Source: Streptomyces violascens (GTDB lineage Bacteria > Actinomycetota > Actinomycetes > Streptomycetales > Streptomycetaceae). Taken from it: a stretch of DNA of 64,000 nt. Within the stretch, counting starts at the first letter, position 1; each line of letters starts with the position of its first letter. The notes beneath the pieces are model-generated. The model had not been told where the DNA came from. It made no database searches and worked only from the letters and a program-made list of their open reading frames with translations. Positions 42,978-52,119 of the stretch are shown here, one piece after another. The stretch spans positions 62,001 to 126,000 of the forward strand of contig NZ_BMUA01000006.1 of NCBI RefSeq assembly GCF_014649955.1, in the 5' to 3' direction. The position numbers and the translations under genes were made by a program.

Positions 42978-43014
42978 AAGGGCCGCCGCATCCCGAGGGG
43001 GTGCGGCGGCCCTT
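42978..43014 (+). terminator. Terminator after the symporter gene
   Basis: A 13-bp stem (AAGGGCCGCCGCA and complement) with an 11-base loop, ending in CTTCC, lies 21 bp after the stop codon. Confidence 0.8.
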
Positions 43015-43156
43015 CCGTGCGCGCGGGTCATTCGAATTCGTCGGGCACCATATGGGGCCGGTCGGTCATCCCGGTCATGCCTCGCTCGCCTTGCTCGACG
43101 GTGCTGTCCCCGACGACAGCGGAGAGGTACGTCACAGGGACGCTTCTTCACGACCG

Positions 43157-43204
43157 ACACAACATGTGGGGGGTGCCTCATGCAACGCCCCCCACATGTA
43201 TGCT
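43157..43204. promoter_or_regulatory. Candidate NrdR box pair, also a 12-bp inverted repeat
   Basis: ACACAACATGTGGGGG and CCCCCACATGTATGCT have ACATGT cores exactly 32 bp apart, the spacing of NrdR boxes. The arms ACATGTGGGGGG/CCCCCCACATGT can also form a hairpin just before the riboswitch. Confidence 0.5.
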
Positions 43205-43365
43205 CGTCCTCGCTGTCGCCGCAGGGGAATCCGGTTCGAATCCGGAACTGTCCCGCAACGGTATGACCTGTACGTCTTTGTGCCGGTCGAGTCCGAGGAC
43301 CTGCCGATGGCGCATCCGGGTCGACCGAACCGGATGCCAGACGTCCGGGCCTCGCGGTTGGGCCG
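43200..43365 (+). ncRNA. Cobalamin riboswitch controlling nrdAB
   Basis: The conserved core is readable: GGGGAATCCGGTTCGAATCC, then GGAACTGTCCCGCAACGGTA (the GGGAA...CCCGCNACNGT signature), and the B12 box GTCCGAGGACCTGCC. Adenosylcobalamin binding represses class Ia nrdAB in Streptomyces so that the B12-dependent NrdJ is used instead. The distance to GTG 43449 leaves room for an expression platform sequestering the ribosome site. Confidence 0.9.
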
Positions 43366-43448
43366 GTGGACGACGCGCTCAGGGCTGCCCCGACGCGCGC
43401 CGACGCCTCCTCCGCAGGGCCCCGTGCCGAGCGAGGGAGTGCCCCCAC

Positions 43449-45824
43449 GTGACCATCGCCCCTGCGGATCCCGCTTCAGCGATCACCGAAGAGTTGGCGG
43501 ATGCCCCGGGGACCGCGCTGCTGCGGACCCTGACCGATCTCACCGCCGACCTCGCGGACACCGACCCCGGCCGGGTCGCCGCCGCCGCGCTGCGGGGCCG
43601 CAACGCCCGTTCCGACGAGGCCGAACTGCGCGAGCTGGCCACCGAGGCGGCCGCGGGGCTCATCTCCGAGGACCCGGCGTACTCCCGCCTCGCCGCCCGG
43701 CTCCTGACCATCACCATCGCCGAAGAGGCCGCGACCCAGGGCGCGGTGTCGTTCTCCGCCTCGGTCGCCGTCGGCCATCGCGAGGGCCTGATCGCCGACC
43801 GCACCGCCGAGTTCGTCGACGCCCACGCCGCCCGCCTCGACGCGCTGGTGGACGCCGCCCTCGCCGACGGCGCCGACGACCGCTTCGGCTACTTCGGCCT
43901 GCGCACCCTCTACTCCCGCTACCTGCTGCGCCACCCGATCACCCGCAAGGTCGTCGAGACCCCCCAGCACTTCATGCTGCGCGTGGCGTCCGGCCTCGCC
44001 GAGGACGAGTCGGTCCGCGCCCTGGACGAAGTGGCTTCCCTGTACGGCCTGATGAGCCGCCTGGACTACCTGCCGTCCTCCCCCACGCTCTTCAACTCCG
44101 GCACCCGGCACCCCCAGATGTCGTCCTGCTACCTGCTCGACTCGCCGCTCGACGAGCTCGACTCGATCTACGACCGCTACCACCAGGTGGCGCGCCTCTC
44201 GAAGCACGCGGGCGGCATCGGTCTCTCCTACTCCCGCATCCGCGGCCGCGGTTCGCTGATCCGGGGCACCAACGGCCACTCCAACGGCATCGTCCCGTTC
44301 CTGAAGACCCTGGACGCCTCGGTGGCCGCGGTCAACCAGGGCGGCCGGCGCAAGGGCGCGGCCGCGGTGTACCTGGAGACCTGGCACTCCGACATCGAGG
44401 AGTTCCTTGAGCTGCGCGACAACACCGGTGAGGACCAGCGCCGTACGCACAACCTGAACCTCGCGCACTGGATCCCCGACGAGTTCATGCGCCGGGTCGA
44501 CGCCGACGCCCAGTGGTCGCTGTTCTCGCCGGCCGACGTGCCCGAGCTCGTCGACCTGTGGGGCGAGGAGTTCGACGCCGCCTACCGCAAGGCCGAGGCC
44601 GCCGGGCTCGCCCAGAAGACCATGCCGGCCCGGGACCTGTACGGCCGCATGATGCGCACGCTCGCGCAGACCGGCAACGGCTGGATGACGTTCAAGGACG
44701 CCTCCAACCGCACCGCCAACCAGACGGCCGAGCCCGGCCACACGGTCCACTCCTCCAACCTGTGCACCGAGATCCTGGAGGTGACGGACGACGGCGAGAC
44801 GGCCGTCTGCAACCTCGGCTCGGTCAACCTCGGCGCGTTCGTCGTGGGCGACGGCATCGACTGGGAGCGGCTGGACGAGACCGTCCGCACCGCCGTGACC
44901 TTCCTCGACCGGGTCGTCGACATCAACTTCTACCCGACCGAGCAGGCCGGCCGCTCCAACGCCAAGTGGCGCCCGGTGGGCCTGGGCGCGATGGGCCTGC
45001 AGGACGTCTTCTTCAAGCTGCGCCTGCCCTTCGACTCCCCCGAGGCGAAGGCCCTCTCGACCCGGCTCTCCGAGCGGATCATGCTGACCGCGTACGAGGC
45101 CTCCACCGACCTCGCCGAGCGCTCGGGCCCGCTGCCGGCCTGGGAGAAGACCCGCACCGCGCGCGGCGTGCTGCACCCCGACCACTTCGACGTCGAGCTG
45201 ACCTGGCCGGAGCGCTGGGCGGCCCTGCGGGAACGCATCGCCAAGGTCGGCATGCGCAACTCGCTGCTCCTCGCGATCGCCCCGACCGCGACCATCGCGT
45301 CCATCGCGGGCGTGTACGAGTGCATCGAGCCGCAGGTCTCCAACCTCTTCAAGCGCGAGACGCTGAGCGGTGAATTCCTCCAGGTGAACGGTTACTTGGT
45401 GGAGGAGCTCAAGAAGCTCGGCGTGTGGGACGCCCAGTCCCGCGAGGCGCTGCGCGAGGCGAGTGGCTCGGTGCAGGACTTCAACTGGATCCCCGCCGAC
45501 GTCCGCGCGCTGTACCGCACGGCGTGGGAGATCCCGCAGCGCGGCCTGATCGACATGGCCGCCGCCCGCACCCCGTTCCTCGACCAGTCGCAGTCCCTGA
45601 ACCTGTTCCTGGAGACGCCCACCATCGGCAAGCTGTCGTCGATGTACGCGTACGCCTGGAAGCAGGGCCTGAAGACGACGTACTACCTGCGCTCGCGCCC
45701 GGCGACCCGCATCGCCCGCGCCGCCCAGGCCACCCCCACCATCCCAGTCCAGCAGGCGGCCCCCGACGCCGACGCGATCGCCTGCTCGCTCGAAAACCCC
45801 GAGTCCTGCGAGGCCTGCCAGTAA
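43449..45824 (+). CDS. nrdA: Class Ia ribonucleotide reductase alpha subunit
   Basis: This 791-residue R1 subunit reduces ribonucleoside diphosphates. Active-site elements are visible: SSCYLLDSPLDELDS (first redox Cys), SSNLCTEILE (the N-x-C-x-E thiyl site), VCNLGSVNLG, and the C-terminal shuttle CSLENPESCEACQ. The N-terminal 90 residues keep only the second half of an ATP-cone (AAAGLISEDPAYSRLAARLLT), so allosteric overall-activity control is doubtful. GTG 43449 follows GAGGGAG. Expression is under the cobalamin riboswitch and probably NrdR. Confidence 0.96.
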   Translation: MTIAPADPASAITEELADAPGTALLRTLTDLTADLADTDPGRVAAAALRGRNARSDEAELRELATEAAAGLISEDPAYSRLAARLLTITIAEEAATQGAVSFSASVAVGHREGLIADRTAEFVDAHAARLDALVDAALADGADDRFGYFGLRTLYSRYLLRHPITRKVVETPQHFMLRVASGLAEDESVRALDEVASLYGLMSRLDYLPSSPTLFNSGTRHPQMSSCYLLDSPLDELDSIYDRYHQVARLSKHAGGIGLSYSRIRGRGSLIRGTNGHSNGIVPFLKTLDASVAAVNQGGRRKGAAAVYLETWHSDIEEFLELRDNTGEDQRRTHNLNLAHWIPDEFMRRVDADAQWSLFSPADVPELVDLWGEEFDAAYRKAEAAGLAQKTMPARDLYGRMMRTLAQTGNGWMTFKDASNRTANQTAEPGHTVHSSNLCTEILEVTDDGETAVCNLGSVNLGAFVVGDGIDWERLDETVRTAVTFLDRVVDINFYPTEQAGRSNAKWRPVGLGAMGLQDVFFKLRLPFDSPEAKALSTRLSERIMLTAYEASTDLAERSGPLPAWEKTRTARGVLHPDHFDVELTWPERWAALRERIAKVGMRNSLLLAIAPTATIASIAGVYECIEPQVSNLFKRETLSGEFLQVNGYLVEELKKLGVWDAQSREALREASGSVQDFNWIPADVRALYRTAWEIPQRGLIDMAAARTPFLDQSQSLNLFLETPTIGKLSSMYAYAWKQGLKTTYYLRSRPATRIARAAQATPTIPVQQAAPDADAIACSLENPESCEACQ

Positions 45825-46840
45825 TGAGCAACACCGAACACAAGAATCTCCTCGACCCGGGCTTCGAGCTGACTCTGCGTCCCATGCGCTACCCGGACTT
45901 CTACGAGCGCTACCGGGACGCGATCAAGAACACCTGGACCGTCGAGGAGGTCGACCTCCACTCCGACGTCGCCGACCTCGCGAAGCTGACGCCGGGCGAG
46001 CAGCACATGATCGGCCGCCTGGTCGCGTTCTTCGCGACGGGCGACTCGATCGTCTCCAACAACCTGGTGCTCACCCTCTACAAGCACATCAACTCCCCCG
46101 AGGCACGGCTGTACTTGAGCCGTCAGCTCTTCGAGGAGGCCGTGCACGTCCAGTTCTATCTGACGCTGCTCGACACCTACCTCCCCGACCCGGAGGACCG
46201 CGCGGCCGCGTTCGACGCGGTCGAGGAGATCCCCTCGATCCGCGAGAAGGCGCAGTTCTGCTTCAAGTGGATGGACTCGGTCGAGAAGATCGAGCGCCTG
46301 GAGACCAAGGCCGACCGCCGCCGTTTCCTGCTGAACCTGATCTGCTTCGCGGCGTGCATCGAGGGCCTGTTCTTCTACGGCGCCTTCGCGTACGTCTACT
46401 GGTTCCGCAGCCGGGGTCTGCTGCACGGCCTCGCGACCGGCACCAACTGGGTGTTCCGCGACGAGACGATGCACATGAACTTCGCCTTCGAGGTCGTGGA
46501 CACCGTCCGCAAGGAGGAGCCGGACCTCTTCGACGATCTGCTTCAGGAGCAGGTCACCGACATGATCAAGGAAGCGGTCGAGGCGGAGCTCCAGTTCGGC
46601 CGCGACCTGTGCGGTGACGGCCTGCCGGGCATGAACACCGAGTCGATGCGCGAGTACCTGGAGTGCGTCGCCGACCAGCGCCTGACCCGGCTCGGCTTCC
46701 CGGCGGTGTACGGCTCGTCGAACCCGTTCTCGTTCATGGAGCTCCAGGGCGTCCAGGAGCTGACGAACTTCTTCGAGCGCCGCCCGTCCGCCTACCAGGT
46801 GGCGGTCGAGGGCTCGGTGGGCTTCGACGAGGACTTCTAG
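45824..46840 (+). CDS. nrdB: Class Ia ribonucleotide reductase beta subunit
   Basis: This 338-residue R2 subunit carries the diiron/tyrosyl radical site: an Asp in FATGDSIVSNN, EEAVHVQFY (Glu, His and the radical Tyr at the usual spacing), IEGLFFYGAF (Glu) and RDETMHMNFAF (Glu, His). All metal ligands and the tyrosine are retained. ATG 45824 shares one base with the nrdA stop (TAATG), ensuring coupled synthesis. It is followed by a dispersed repeat and a very strong terminator. Confidence 0.96.
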   Translation: MSNTEHKNLLDPGFELTLRPMRYPDFYERYRDAIKNTWTVEEVDLHSDVADLAKLTPGEQHMIGRLVAFFATGDSIVSNNLVLTLYKHINSPEARLYLSRQLFEEAVHVQFYLTLLDTYLPDPEDRAAAFDAVEEIPSIREKAQFCFKWMDSVEKIERLETKADRRRFLLNLICFAACIEGLFFYGAFAYVYWFRSRGLLHGLATGTNWVFRDETMHMNFAFEVVDTVRKEEPDLFDDLLQEQVTDMIKEAVEAELQFGRDLCGDGLPGMNTESMREYLECVADQRLTRLGFPAVYGSSNPFSFMELQGVQELTNFFERRPSAYQVAVEGSVGFDEDF

Positions 46841-46845
46841 GTTCC

Positions 46846-46900
46846 GCGCCCCATAGGGGCGCGGGGAACTGCGCGACCAGCCACGCACGGTCCGCAGCCA
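46846..46900. repeat. Dispersed GGGGCGCGGGGAACTGCGCG repeat copy
   Basis: It contains the inverted form of the GTTCCCCGCGCCCC repeat found five times at 28409-28706, including the CCACGCACGG part of the unit. It forms a local CGCGCCCC-ATA-GGGGCGCG hairpin 5 bp after nrdB. Confidence 0.8.
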
Positions 46901-46903
46901 AAC

Positions 46904-46950
46904 CGCAAAAAGGGGCCCCGCACCTGCATGGTGCGGGGCCCCTTTTTGCG
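46904..46950. terminator. Very strong bidirectional terminator between nrdB and def
   Basis: A 20-bp perfect stem (arm CGCAAAAAGGGGCCCCGCAC) with a 7-base loop and A5/T5 tracts serves both the nrdAB operon and the convergent deformylase gene. Confidence 0.92.
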
Positions 46951-46961
46951 TGCTCCCGGGA

Positions 46962-47594
46962 TCAGTCGTTCAGGACGACCTCGTAGCGCGGGCTGTTCTC
47001 CGCCATCTGCCGAAGCGCGTCCTTGCGGTCCCGCTTGGAGAGCCGGTCGATGTACAGGTACCCGTACAGGTGGTCCGTCTCGTGCTGGAGGCAGCGCGCG
47101 AAGTAGCCGGTGCCGCGCACCTTGACCGGGTTGCCCTCGGCGTCCTGGCCGGTGACCACCGCGTAGTCGGGGCGGGCGAGTTCGGCGTACGCGGTCGGCA
47201 CGGACAGGCAGCCCTCGTTGGACTCGTCCAGGACGCGCAGCTCGGACGGCAGCTCTTCGAGGACCGGGTTGCAGACGACGCCGACGTGCCGGACGCCCTC
47301 GTCGTCCATGCAGTCGTAGACGAAGACCTTGAGGTCTACACCGATCTGGTTGGCGGCCAGGCCCACGCCCTCGGCCGCCTTCTGGCTGGCGAACATGTCG
47401 TCGATGAGCTTGGCGAGCTCGCCGTCGAACTCGGTGACGTCCTTGCACTCCTTGTGGAGCACGGGGTTGCCGACGACCGTGATCGGGCGGGCGGTGCCGC
47501 GCTCGCGGTAGGCCAGCTCGCGCGCCTCGCAGTCCTCCGTGTCCACGACGAACCCGTCGTTCTCGACCTGCTGGTCCGTCTCCTGCTGCGCCAT
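46962..47594 (-). CDS. def: Peptide deformylase
   Basis: This 210-residue metalloenzyme removes the formyl group from nascent proteins. All three motifs are intact: [10 protein letters not shown] (76-85), EGCLSVP with metal ligand Cys129, and QHETDH with His171, Glu172 and His175. An extra N-terminal tail of about 35 acidic residues is typical of a Streptomyces paralogue. Streptomyces carry several def genes, so this is one of a set. It is transcribed alone and ends at the shared strong terminator. Confidence 0.95.
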   Translation of the reverse strand: MAQQETDQQVENDGFVVDTEDCEARELAYRERGTARPITVVGNPVLHKECKDVTEFDGELAKLIDDMFASQKAAEGVGLAANQIGVDLKVFVYDCMDDEGVRHVGVVCNPVLEELPSELRVLDESNEGCLSVPTAYAELARPDYAVVTGQDAEGNPVKVRGTGYFARCLQHETDHLYGYLYIDRLSKRDRKDALRQMAENSPRYEVVLND

Positions 47595-47652
47595 GTCCGC
47601 CGTAAGCCTTCCTGAAAACCCGATTCCGATCCCATACAGCCTAAGGCCAGGC

Positions 47653-48633
47653 TCAGCAGACTTCTTCTAGATCCCGCCACTCCCGGCTGTCCGGGTTGTC
47701 GGCCACCCAGCCGTCGAGGAGGCCGCGGACGAGACCGGCGGGGGCCGCGATGCCGCATTCGCGCTCCGGGACCCACAGGTCGCCGGAGGTGCGGTGGCCG
47801 AGGGGGCCGGGGTGGCCGGGCTCGCTGTGGTCGTGCGGGTCGAGGTGCTCGCCGTCGCCCTCGTCGCTGGGCATCTCGGACTCGGAGCAGGCCCGGCACA
47901 GCAGGCGTACGGAGGAGGACCAGTCCTCGGCGGCGAAGCCGGCGTCGGCCGCGAGCCGCTCCAGGGCGTCCCGGTCGGCCTCGGTGGCCGCCTCCAGGAG
48001 GACCACCCAGGTCGGCACGGGCGAGGGCGCCCACAGCTCGATCTCGTCGAAGACCGGGAAGGAGGGGCCGGCGGCGGTGGTGCGCTCGCCGTGCGGGACT
48101 CCGTCGTGCAGCACGACCTCGCCCCAGCGCCGCCCGGAGGACGGCAGCGGGATGGACAGGACTTCCATGCGGGCCGGGTCGAGCCTGCGGCCCCACACCA
48201 CCTCGGCCTCGCCCTCGGGCGAGAGGCGCACGGCGGCGCTGCCCAGCTCCATGCCCACGGGCTCGCCGCTGCCGGTGGCCTCGCCCGGCACCTTCAGGCC
48301 GTACGCCTGCCAGGCCCGGCGGGCCAGCGGCCAGTCCTGCAGGGCGGTGGCCGCGATGCCGACGTTCCACCAGTCGGGGGCGCCGGTCTCCTTGTCGAGG
48401 AGGGCGACCGCACGAAGCCCGGCGGCCCGCGCCTGCTCCCAGTCGTGCCGGAACTTGTGCAGGAGCGCCAGGTTGAACCAGGACTCGGACAGCCACGGTT
48501 CCAGGTCCGCGGCGCGCGTCAGCAGCGCCCCGGCGTCCTCGTACCGGCCGTCGCCGATCAGCGTGAACGCACGGTCCGTGGCCTGCCGCCACGAGGCGGA
48601 GGGCCGGTGCCGTCCCTTGCCGAAGATCCTCAC
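47653..48633 (-). CDS. TPR-repeat protein
   Basis: This 326-residue cytoplasmic protein starts at GTG 48633. Residues 15-120 form tetratricopeptide-like helices ([62 protein letters not shown]). The second half is beta-rich and ends with a Cys pair ([10 protein letters not shown]) and a C-terminal segment. It probably mediates protein contacts; the partner is unknown. The gene lies just upstream of def on the same strand with a 58-bp gap. Confidence 0.8.
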   Translation of the reverse strand: MRIFGKGRHRPSASWRQATDRAFTLIGDGRYEDAGALLTRAADLEPWLSESWFNLALLHKFRHDWEQARAAGLRAVALLDKETGAPDWWNVGIAATALQDWPLARRAWQAYGLKVPGEATGSGEPVGMELGSAAVRLSPEGEAEVVWGRRLDPARMEVLSIPLPSSGRRWGEVVLHDGVPHGERTTAAGPSFPVFDEIELWAPSPVPTWVVLLEAATEADRDALERLAADAGFAAEDWSSSVRLLCRACSESEMPSDEGDGEHLDPHDHSEPGHPGPLGHRTSGDLWVPERECGIAAPAGLVRGLLDGWVADNPDSREWRDLEEVC

Positions 48634-48750
48634 GATTCCCGCCTGCCCAGACCGGCCCCGACTACCGGGTCGGTCTTACGGTCTCCCAGTTTTCTGGGTT
48701 CTTTTCGCATCCAACCATGCCCAGCCGGAAGGCCGCTCATTACTCCTGGG

Positions 48751-50007
48751 TTACCCAGGTGGCACCCGGGTCAGACAGCCCCGGGCCAGCACCCGTGCCA
48801 GGGATTCGACAACCTGGGGATGGTAGTCACGGCCGGTGCCGAGACGCAGCTGTTCGAGTGCGCTCAGCGACCCTCCGGGGCCCGGGGAGCCCTCCGCGAG
48901 GTCGTCGTAGGCGTTGACCGCGCGGACGATCCTGGCGGGCAGCGGCTGCTCCCGGTACGGGTCGGCCTGCCGCTCCACGACGACCGCCACGTCGGCGGGC
49001 ACCCCGGTCTGGCGCACGACCGCGCCGCCGAGCAGCGCGATGCGGCGCTGCTCGTCGGCGGGCAGCGTGGCGGTGGCCCCGGCGGGGACCGGGTCGAGCA
49101 GGGACAGCTGCCCGATGTCGTGCATGAGCGCCGCGTACTCCAGGACGGTCAGCTCGCTCTCGGAGAGCCCCAGCTCACGCCCGACGGCCCGGCTGAGCCC
49201 GGCGACCCGGCGGGCGTGGCCGGGCTGGGTGTATCCGGCGACCTCGGTGGCGCGGGCCAGCGAGGTGATGGTCTGACGGTACGTGGTGCGCACGGCCGCG
49301 TACCGCCGGAAGGCCAGCTGGGTGAGGAGCAGCGGCACGCAGAACACGGGCAGCGCCCACAGCCCGGCGACGGCGACCGCTAGGGCCATCACGGTGCCGG
49401 TGGCGCACACGGCGGACCCGATGCCGATGAGCCCGCGCAGCTCGTCGCGCAGGAGCGGCCCGAAGGGGTACCGGGTACGGGCGTACATCAGCAGGGCGCA
49501 GACCACCGCGTCGCACAGCGCGGTCAGCACGAGCAGCAACAGGAGAACGAACGCGAAGTACGGTCCGTGCCCGAACCAGGCGTCGAGGTGCCCCGAGTTG
49601 TAGAGCGGCTGAAAACAGACGGCCGCGAAGGCCACGGTGAGCACCCGCCGGGCCGCCTGGTCCAGGCTCGGCCCGCGCCCGACGGCCACATGCGGTACGG
49701 ATCCGAGCAGGACCGCGGCCACCACCACGGCGATCACCTGGAGCACCCCGTGCCGGGTGGCGTGACCGGCGTTCTGCCCGAGCAGCGCATAAGCCAGCGC
49801 CCCGGCCGAGGCGAGCGGCGCGGGGTCCCGCTCCCCGTCCCTGGCCCCCCACCGGGCCAGTTCCCCCACCGCGATGAGCGCGCCGAACGCGCCGGCGGTG
49901 CCGGGTTCGACGAGCCCGTCGTGCAGGGTCGCCCCGAGAGCCCAGGCGGTGAGCAGCCCGGCGAGGGCGTAGGCGGCGACGACGGGGGCGGTGGGCCGGG
50001 CGGCCAT
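48751..50007 (-). CDS. Membrane protein with degenerate HD-GYP-type domain
   Basis: This 418-residue protein has about eight hydrophobic segments over residues 1-235, followed by an HD phosphohydrolase domain. The domain has HARRVAGLSRAVGRELGLSESELTVLEYAALMHDIGQLSLLD, so the HD pair is present. The later HHE and GYP motifs of cyclic-di-GMP phosphodiesterases are replaced by VVERQADPYREQPLP, making catalysis doubtful. ATG 50007 is one base past the stop of the neighbouring HD-GYP gene, so the two are produced together and may interact. Confidence 0.85.
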   Translation of the reverse strand: MAARPTAPVVAAYALAGLLTAWALGATLHDGLVEPGTAGAFGALIAVGELARWGARDGERDPAPLASAGALAYALLGQNAGHATRHGVLQVIAVVVAAVLLGSVPHVAVGRGPSLDQAARRVLTVAFAAVCFQPLYNSGHLDAWFGHGPYFAFVLLLLLVLTALCDAVVCALLMYARTRYPFGPLLRDELRGLIGIGSAVCATGTVMALAVAVAGLWALPVFCVPLLLTQLAFRRYAAVRTTYRQTITSLARATEVAGYTQPGHARRVAGLSRAVGRELGLSESELTVLEYAALMHDIGQLSLLDPVPAGATATLPADEQRRIALLGGAVVRQTGVPADVAVVVERQADPYREQPLPARIVRAVNAYDDLAEGSPGPGGSLSALEQLRLGTGRDYHPQVVESLARVLARGCLTRVPPG

Positions 50008-50008
50008 G

Positions 50009-51535
50009 TCAGGCGCCCTGGGCGTTCGAGGGGCGGGGGCCGGGGAGCCCGGGTCCGGGGTGGGGGCGCGGCCCGGGTTCGCCGACGTCCGGCAAGGGCG
50101 AGATCCGGCCGGTCGCGGGCGGGGTGGGGAGCAGATCCTCTGCGGGCCCGCGGGCCGGTCCCGCGGGCGTCCCCACCGGTCTTGATGGCGGTACGTTTCC
50201 GCGCGCCCCGAAGCCCTGAGGCTCGTCCGCGGTGACCTCGACGTGCCATCCGTACCGGGACAGCGCCCGCACCAGGCCGCCGACCATCCGCGGGTCGAAC
50301 TGCGCGCCCGCGCACCGCTCCAGCTCGGTGACGGCCGCCGCGACCGGTCTCGCCCGCCGGTAGGAGCGCGTGGACGTCATCGCGTCGAAGGCGTCGGCCA
50401 CCGCGACCACCCGGGCCGCCTCCGGGATCTGGCCGCCCGCGAGCCCGTAGGGATAGCCGCTCCCGTCGAGCCGCTCGTGGTGGTGCAGGATCGCGGCGCG
50501 GGCCTCGCCGAGGAAGCCGATGCCGCGCACCATCTCGTGGCCGTACTCGGGATGCAGTTCGATCACCGCCCGCTCCTCGGGGGTGAGCGGGCCGTCCTTG
50601 CGGAGCACCCGGGTGGGCACCCCGAGCTTGCCGACGTCGTGCAGGATTCCGGCGAACCGGATGACCTCCAACCGCCCTTCCTCCATGCCGAGTTCGCGCG
50701 CGATCATCTCCGAGGCCCGGCCGACCCGCTCGCTGTGGCCGCGCGTGTACTTGTCCTTGATGTCGACGGCCTGGACGAGCGCGCGGATGGTGGCCCGGTG
50801 GGCGGCGCGTTCGCGGTGGTACTGGGCGAAGACCCAGCACGAGATGTACATGGGGAGCAGCACGAACAGCGCCGCGAGCGGCCCGAACCGGCTCCGCCAC
50901 AGGACGGCCATCATCAGCCCCGCGAACCCGTGCACACAGTGCGGGGCGAGCGAGCGCAGCAGGAGCCCGCGCCAGGCGGTGCGGGGCGGGCGCCGTTCGG
51001 CGGTGGCCAGGATGAGTCCGTCGAGCGCGGTCAGGACCAGGCAGAACACCAGGGCGGCGGCTCCGGCCGGCAGCAGCGCGTACGGGAAGTCGGGGGCAGC
51101 GGCGGCACCGCGCCCGCCCAGCGCCTCGCGCCCGCCGAGCAGCACATGGGCGCCGGCCGCCGCCGACACCGCGATCGCGAGCTGCGCGGCCCGCCAGACC
51201 CGCCGCACCCGGCGCGGCTCCTCCTCGACGGACGCGATGAGCGCACCCGGCACCGCGACGAGGGCGGCGGCGGCCGGCGGAAGCAGGAAGGCGGCGGCGA
51301 GCAGCACCGGGAAGAAGGAGCCGGAGGCGATCGGCACGTTCACACGGCCGGCGAGCACCGGGCAGCGCGGCGGCCATTCGCACAGCGCGTACAGGCCCGC
51401 GAGGAGCGCCACGGCCGCCCAGGGCACGCCCTGGCGCAGTACGGGCAGCGCGCATGCGCCCGCGCCCACGACGGCGCCCACGACGGCGATGCGCGCCCCC
51501 GCCGGAATGTCCCGCAGCCCCCTCGGCTCCGCCAT
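50009..51535 (-). CDS. HD-GYP domain membrane protein
   Basis: This 508-residue protein has a membrane region of about seven helices (residues 1-240) and a canonical HD-GYP domain. VQAVDIKDKYTRGHSERVGRASEMIARELG leads to FAGILHDVGKLGVP (HD), HPEYGHEMV and LHHHERLDGSGYPYGL (HHE and GYP). The C-terminal 70 residues are proline-rich and disordered. It is a likely cyclic dinucleotide phosphodiesterase or related hydrolase. ATG 51535 (MAEPRGLRD) is chosen because membrane segments begin soon after it. Confidence 0.88.
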   Translation of the reverse strand: MAEPRGLRDIPAGARIAVVGAVVGAGACALPVLRQGVPWAAVALLAGLYALCEWPPRCPVLAGRVNVPIASGSFFPVLLAAAFLLPPAAAALVAVPGALIASVEEEPRRVRRVWRAAQLAIAVSAAAGAHVLLGGREALGGRGAAAAPDFPYALLPAGAAALVFCLVLTALDGLILATAERRPPRTAWRGLLLRSLAPHCVHGFAGLMMAVLWRSRFGPLAALFVLLPMYISCWVFAQYHRERAAHRATIRALVQAVDIKDKYTRGHSERVGRASEMIARELGMEEGRLEVIRFAGILHDVGKLGVPTRVLRKDGPLTPEERAVIELHPEYGHEMVRGIGFLGEARAAILHHHERLDGSGYPYGLAGGQIPEAARVVAVADAFDAMTSTRSYRRARPVAAAVTELERCAGAQFDPRMVGGLVRALSRYGWHVEVTADEPQGFGARGNVPPSRPVGTPAGPARGPAEDLLPTPPATGRISPLPDVGEPGPRPHPGPGLPGPRPSNAQGA

Positions 51536-51700
51536 GGCCCCCACCTCCCCATCCGCCCGGGCAGCCCAGTGCGTACAGCTTCGCGAGAATAGGCCTGCGT
51601 GCGGTGACGGTGGGGCGCATGGTCGGAATAGGGCGTTTCGAGCCTCCCGGATTAGCACATTCGGGTGACGCCGGGCGCCCCATGGGCGGGAAGACACAGC

Positions 51701-51733
51701 AGAGCGGCCACGACGTGTGGTCGTGGCCGCTCT
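51701..51733 (-). terminator. Terminator after sigR-rsrA
   Basis: A 14-bp perfect stem (AGAGCGGCCACGAC and complement) with a GTGTG loop lies 72 bp past the rsrA stop. Confidence 0.8.
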
Positions 51734-51804
51734 CAACTGCCCTGCCGCGAGCGGCAGTTCACTGTTCTAGATCATCCGCGTCACAGCGCCGGATCACCTG
51801 GAGA

Positions 51805-52119
51805 TCATTCGGGCCGCAGCGTCGGCATCTCCCCGGTGACGACGTCCTGTTCGGGCACCGCCTGGCCGGAGCGGATCAGGTCGATGCGGCCCATCACCTT
51901 GGAGCGCAGGTCACTCGGCACGTCGTCCGAGCCGCAGCAGCGCTTCACCAGCTTCTTCACGGCCTGCTCCAGGCCGTACTTCTCCAGGCACGGCGAGCAC
52001 TCCTCGAAGTGCACCTCGAACTTGTTGCAGTCCGTGGGGGGCATCTCGTGGTCGAGGAACTCGTAGAGATGGTCCAGGACCTCAGAGCAGTCCGTCTCGT
52101 GCGGCTCTCCGCAGCTCAT
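51805..52119 (-). CDS. rsrA: Zinc-binding redox-sensing anti-sigma factor RsrA
   Basis: This 104-residue ZAS-family protein binds SigR when reduced and releases it when disulfide-bonded. The zinc/redox motif is HFEECSPC (H-x3-C-x2-C) with an upstream Cys in TETDC-like [15 protein letters not shown] and in [14 protein letters not shown] pair (VKRCCGSDD) lies further on. ATG 52119 overlaps the sigR stop by 4 bp (ATGA). The protein and order are those of S. coelicolor sigR-rsrA. Confidence 0.96.
   Translation of the reverse strand: MSCGEPHETDCSEVLDHLYEFLDHEMPPTDCNKFEVHFEECSPCLEKYGLEQAVKKLVKRCCGSDDVPSDLRSKVMGRIDLIRSGQAVPEQDVVTGEMPTLRPE

Noticed and set aside
41328..45824. A 1498-codon open frame joining the symporter region to nrdA
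   Set aside because: The first 2.1 kb is antisense-frame shadow of the symporter gene; the riboswitch and GTG 43449 show the true nrdA start.
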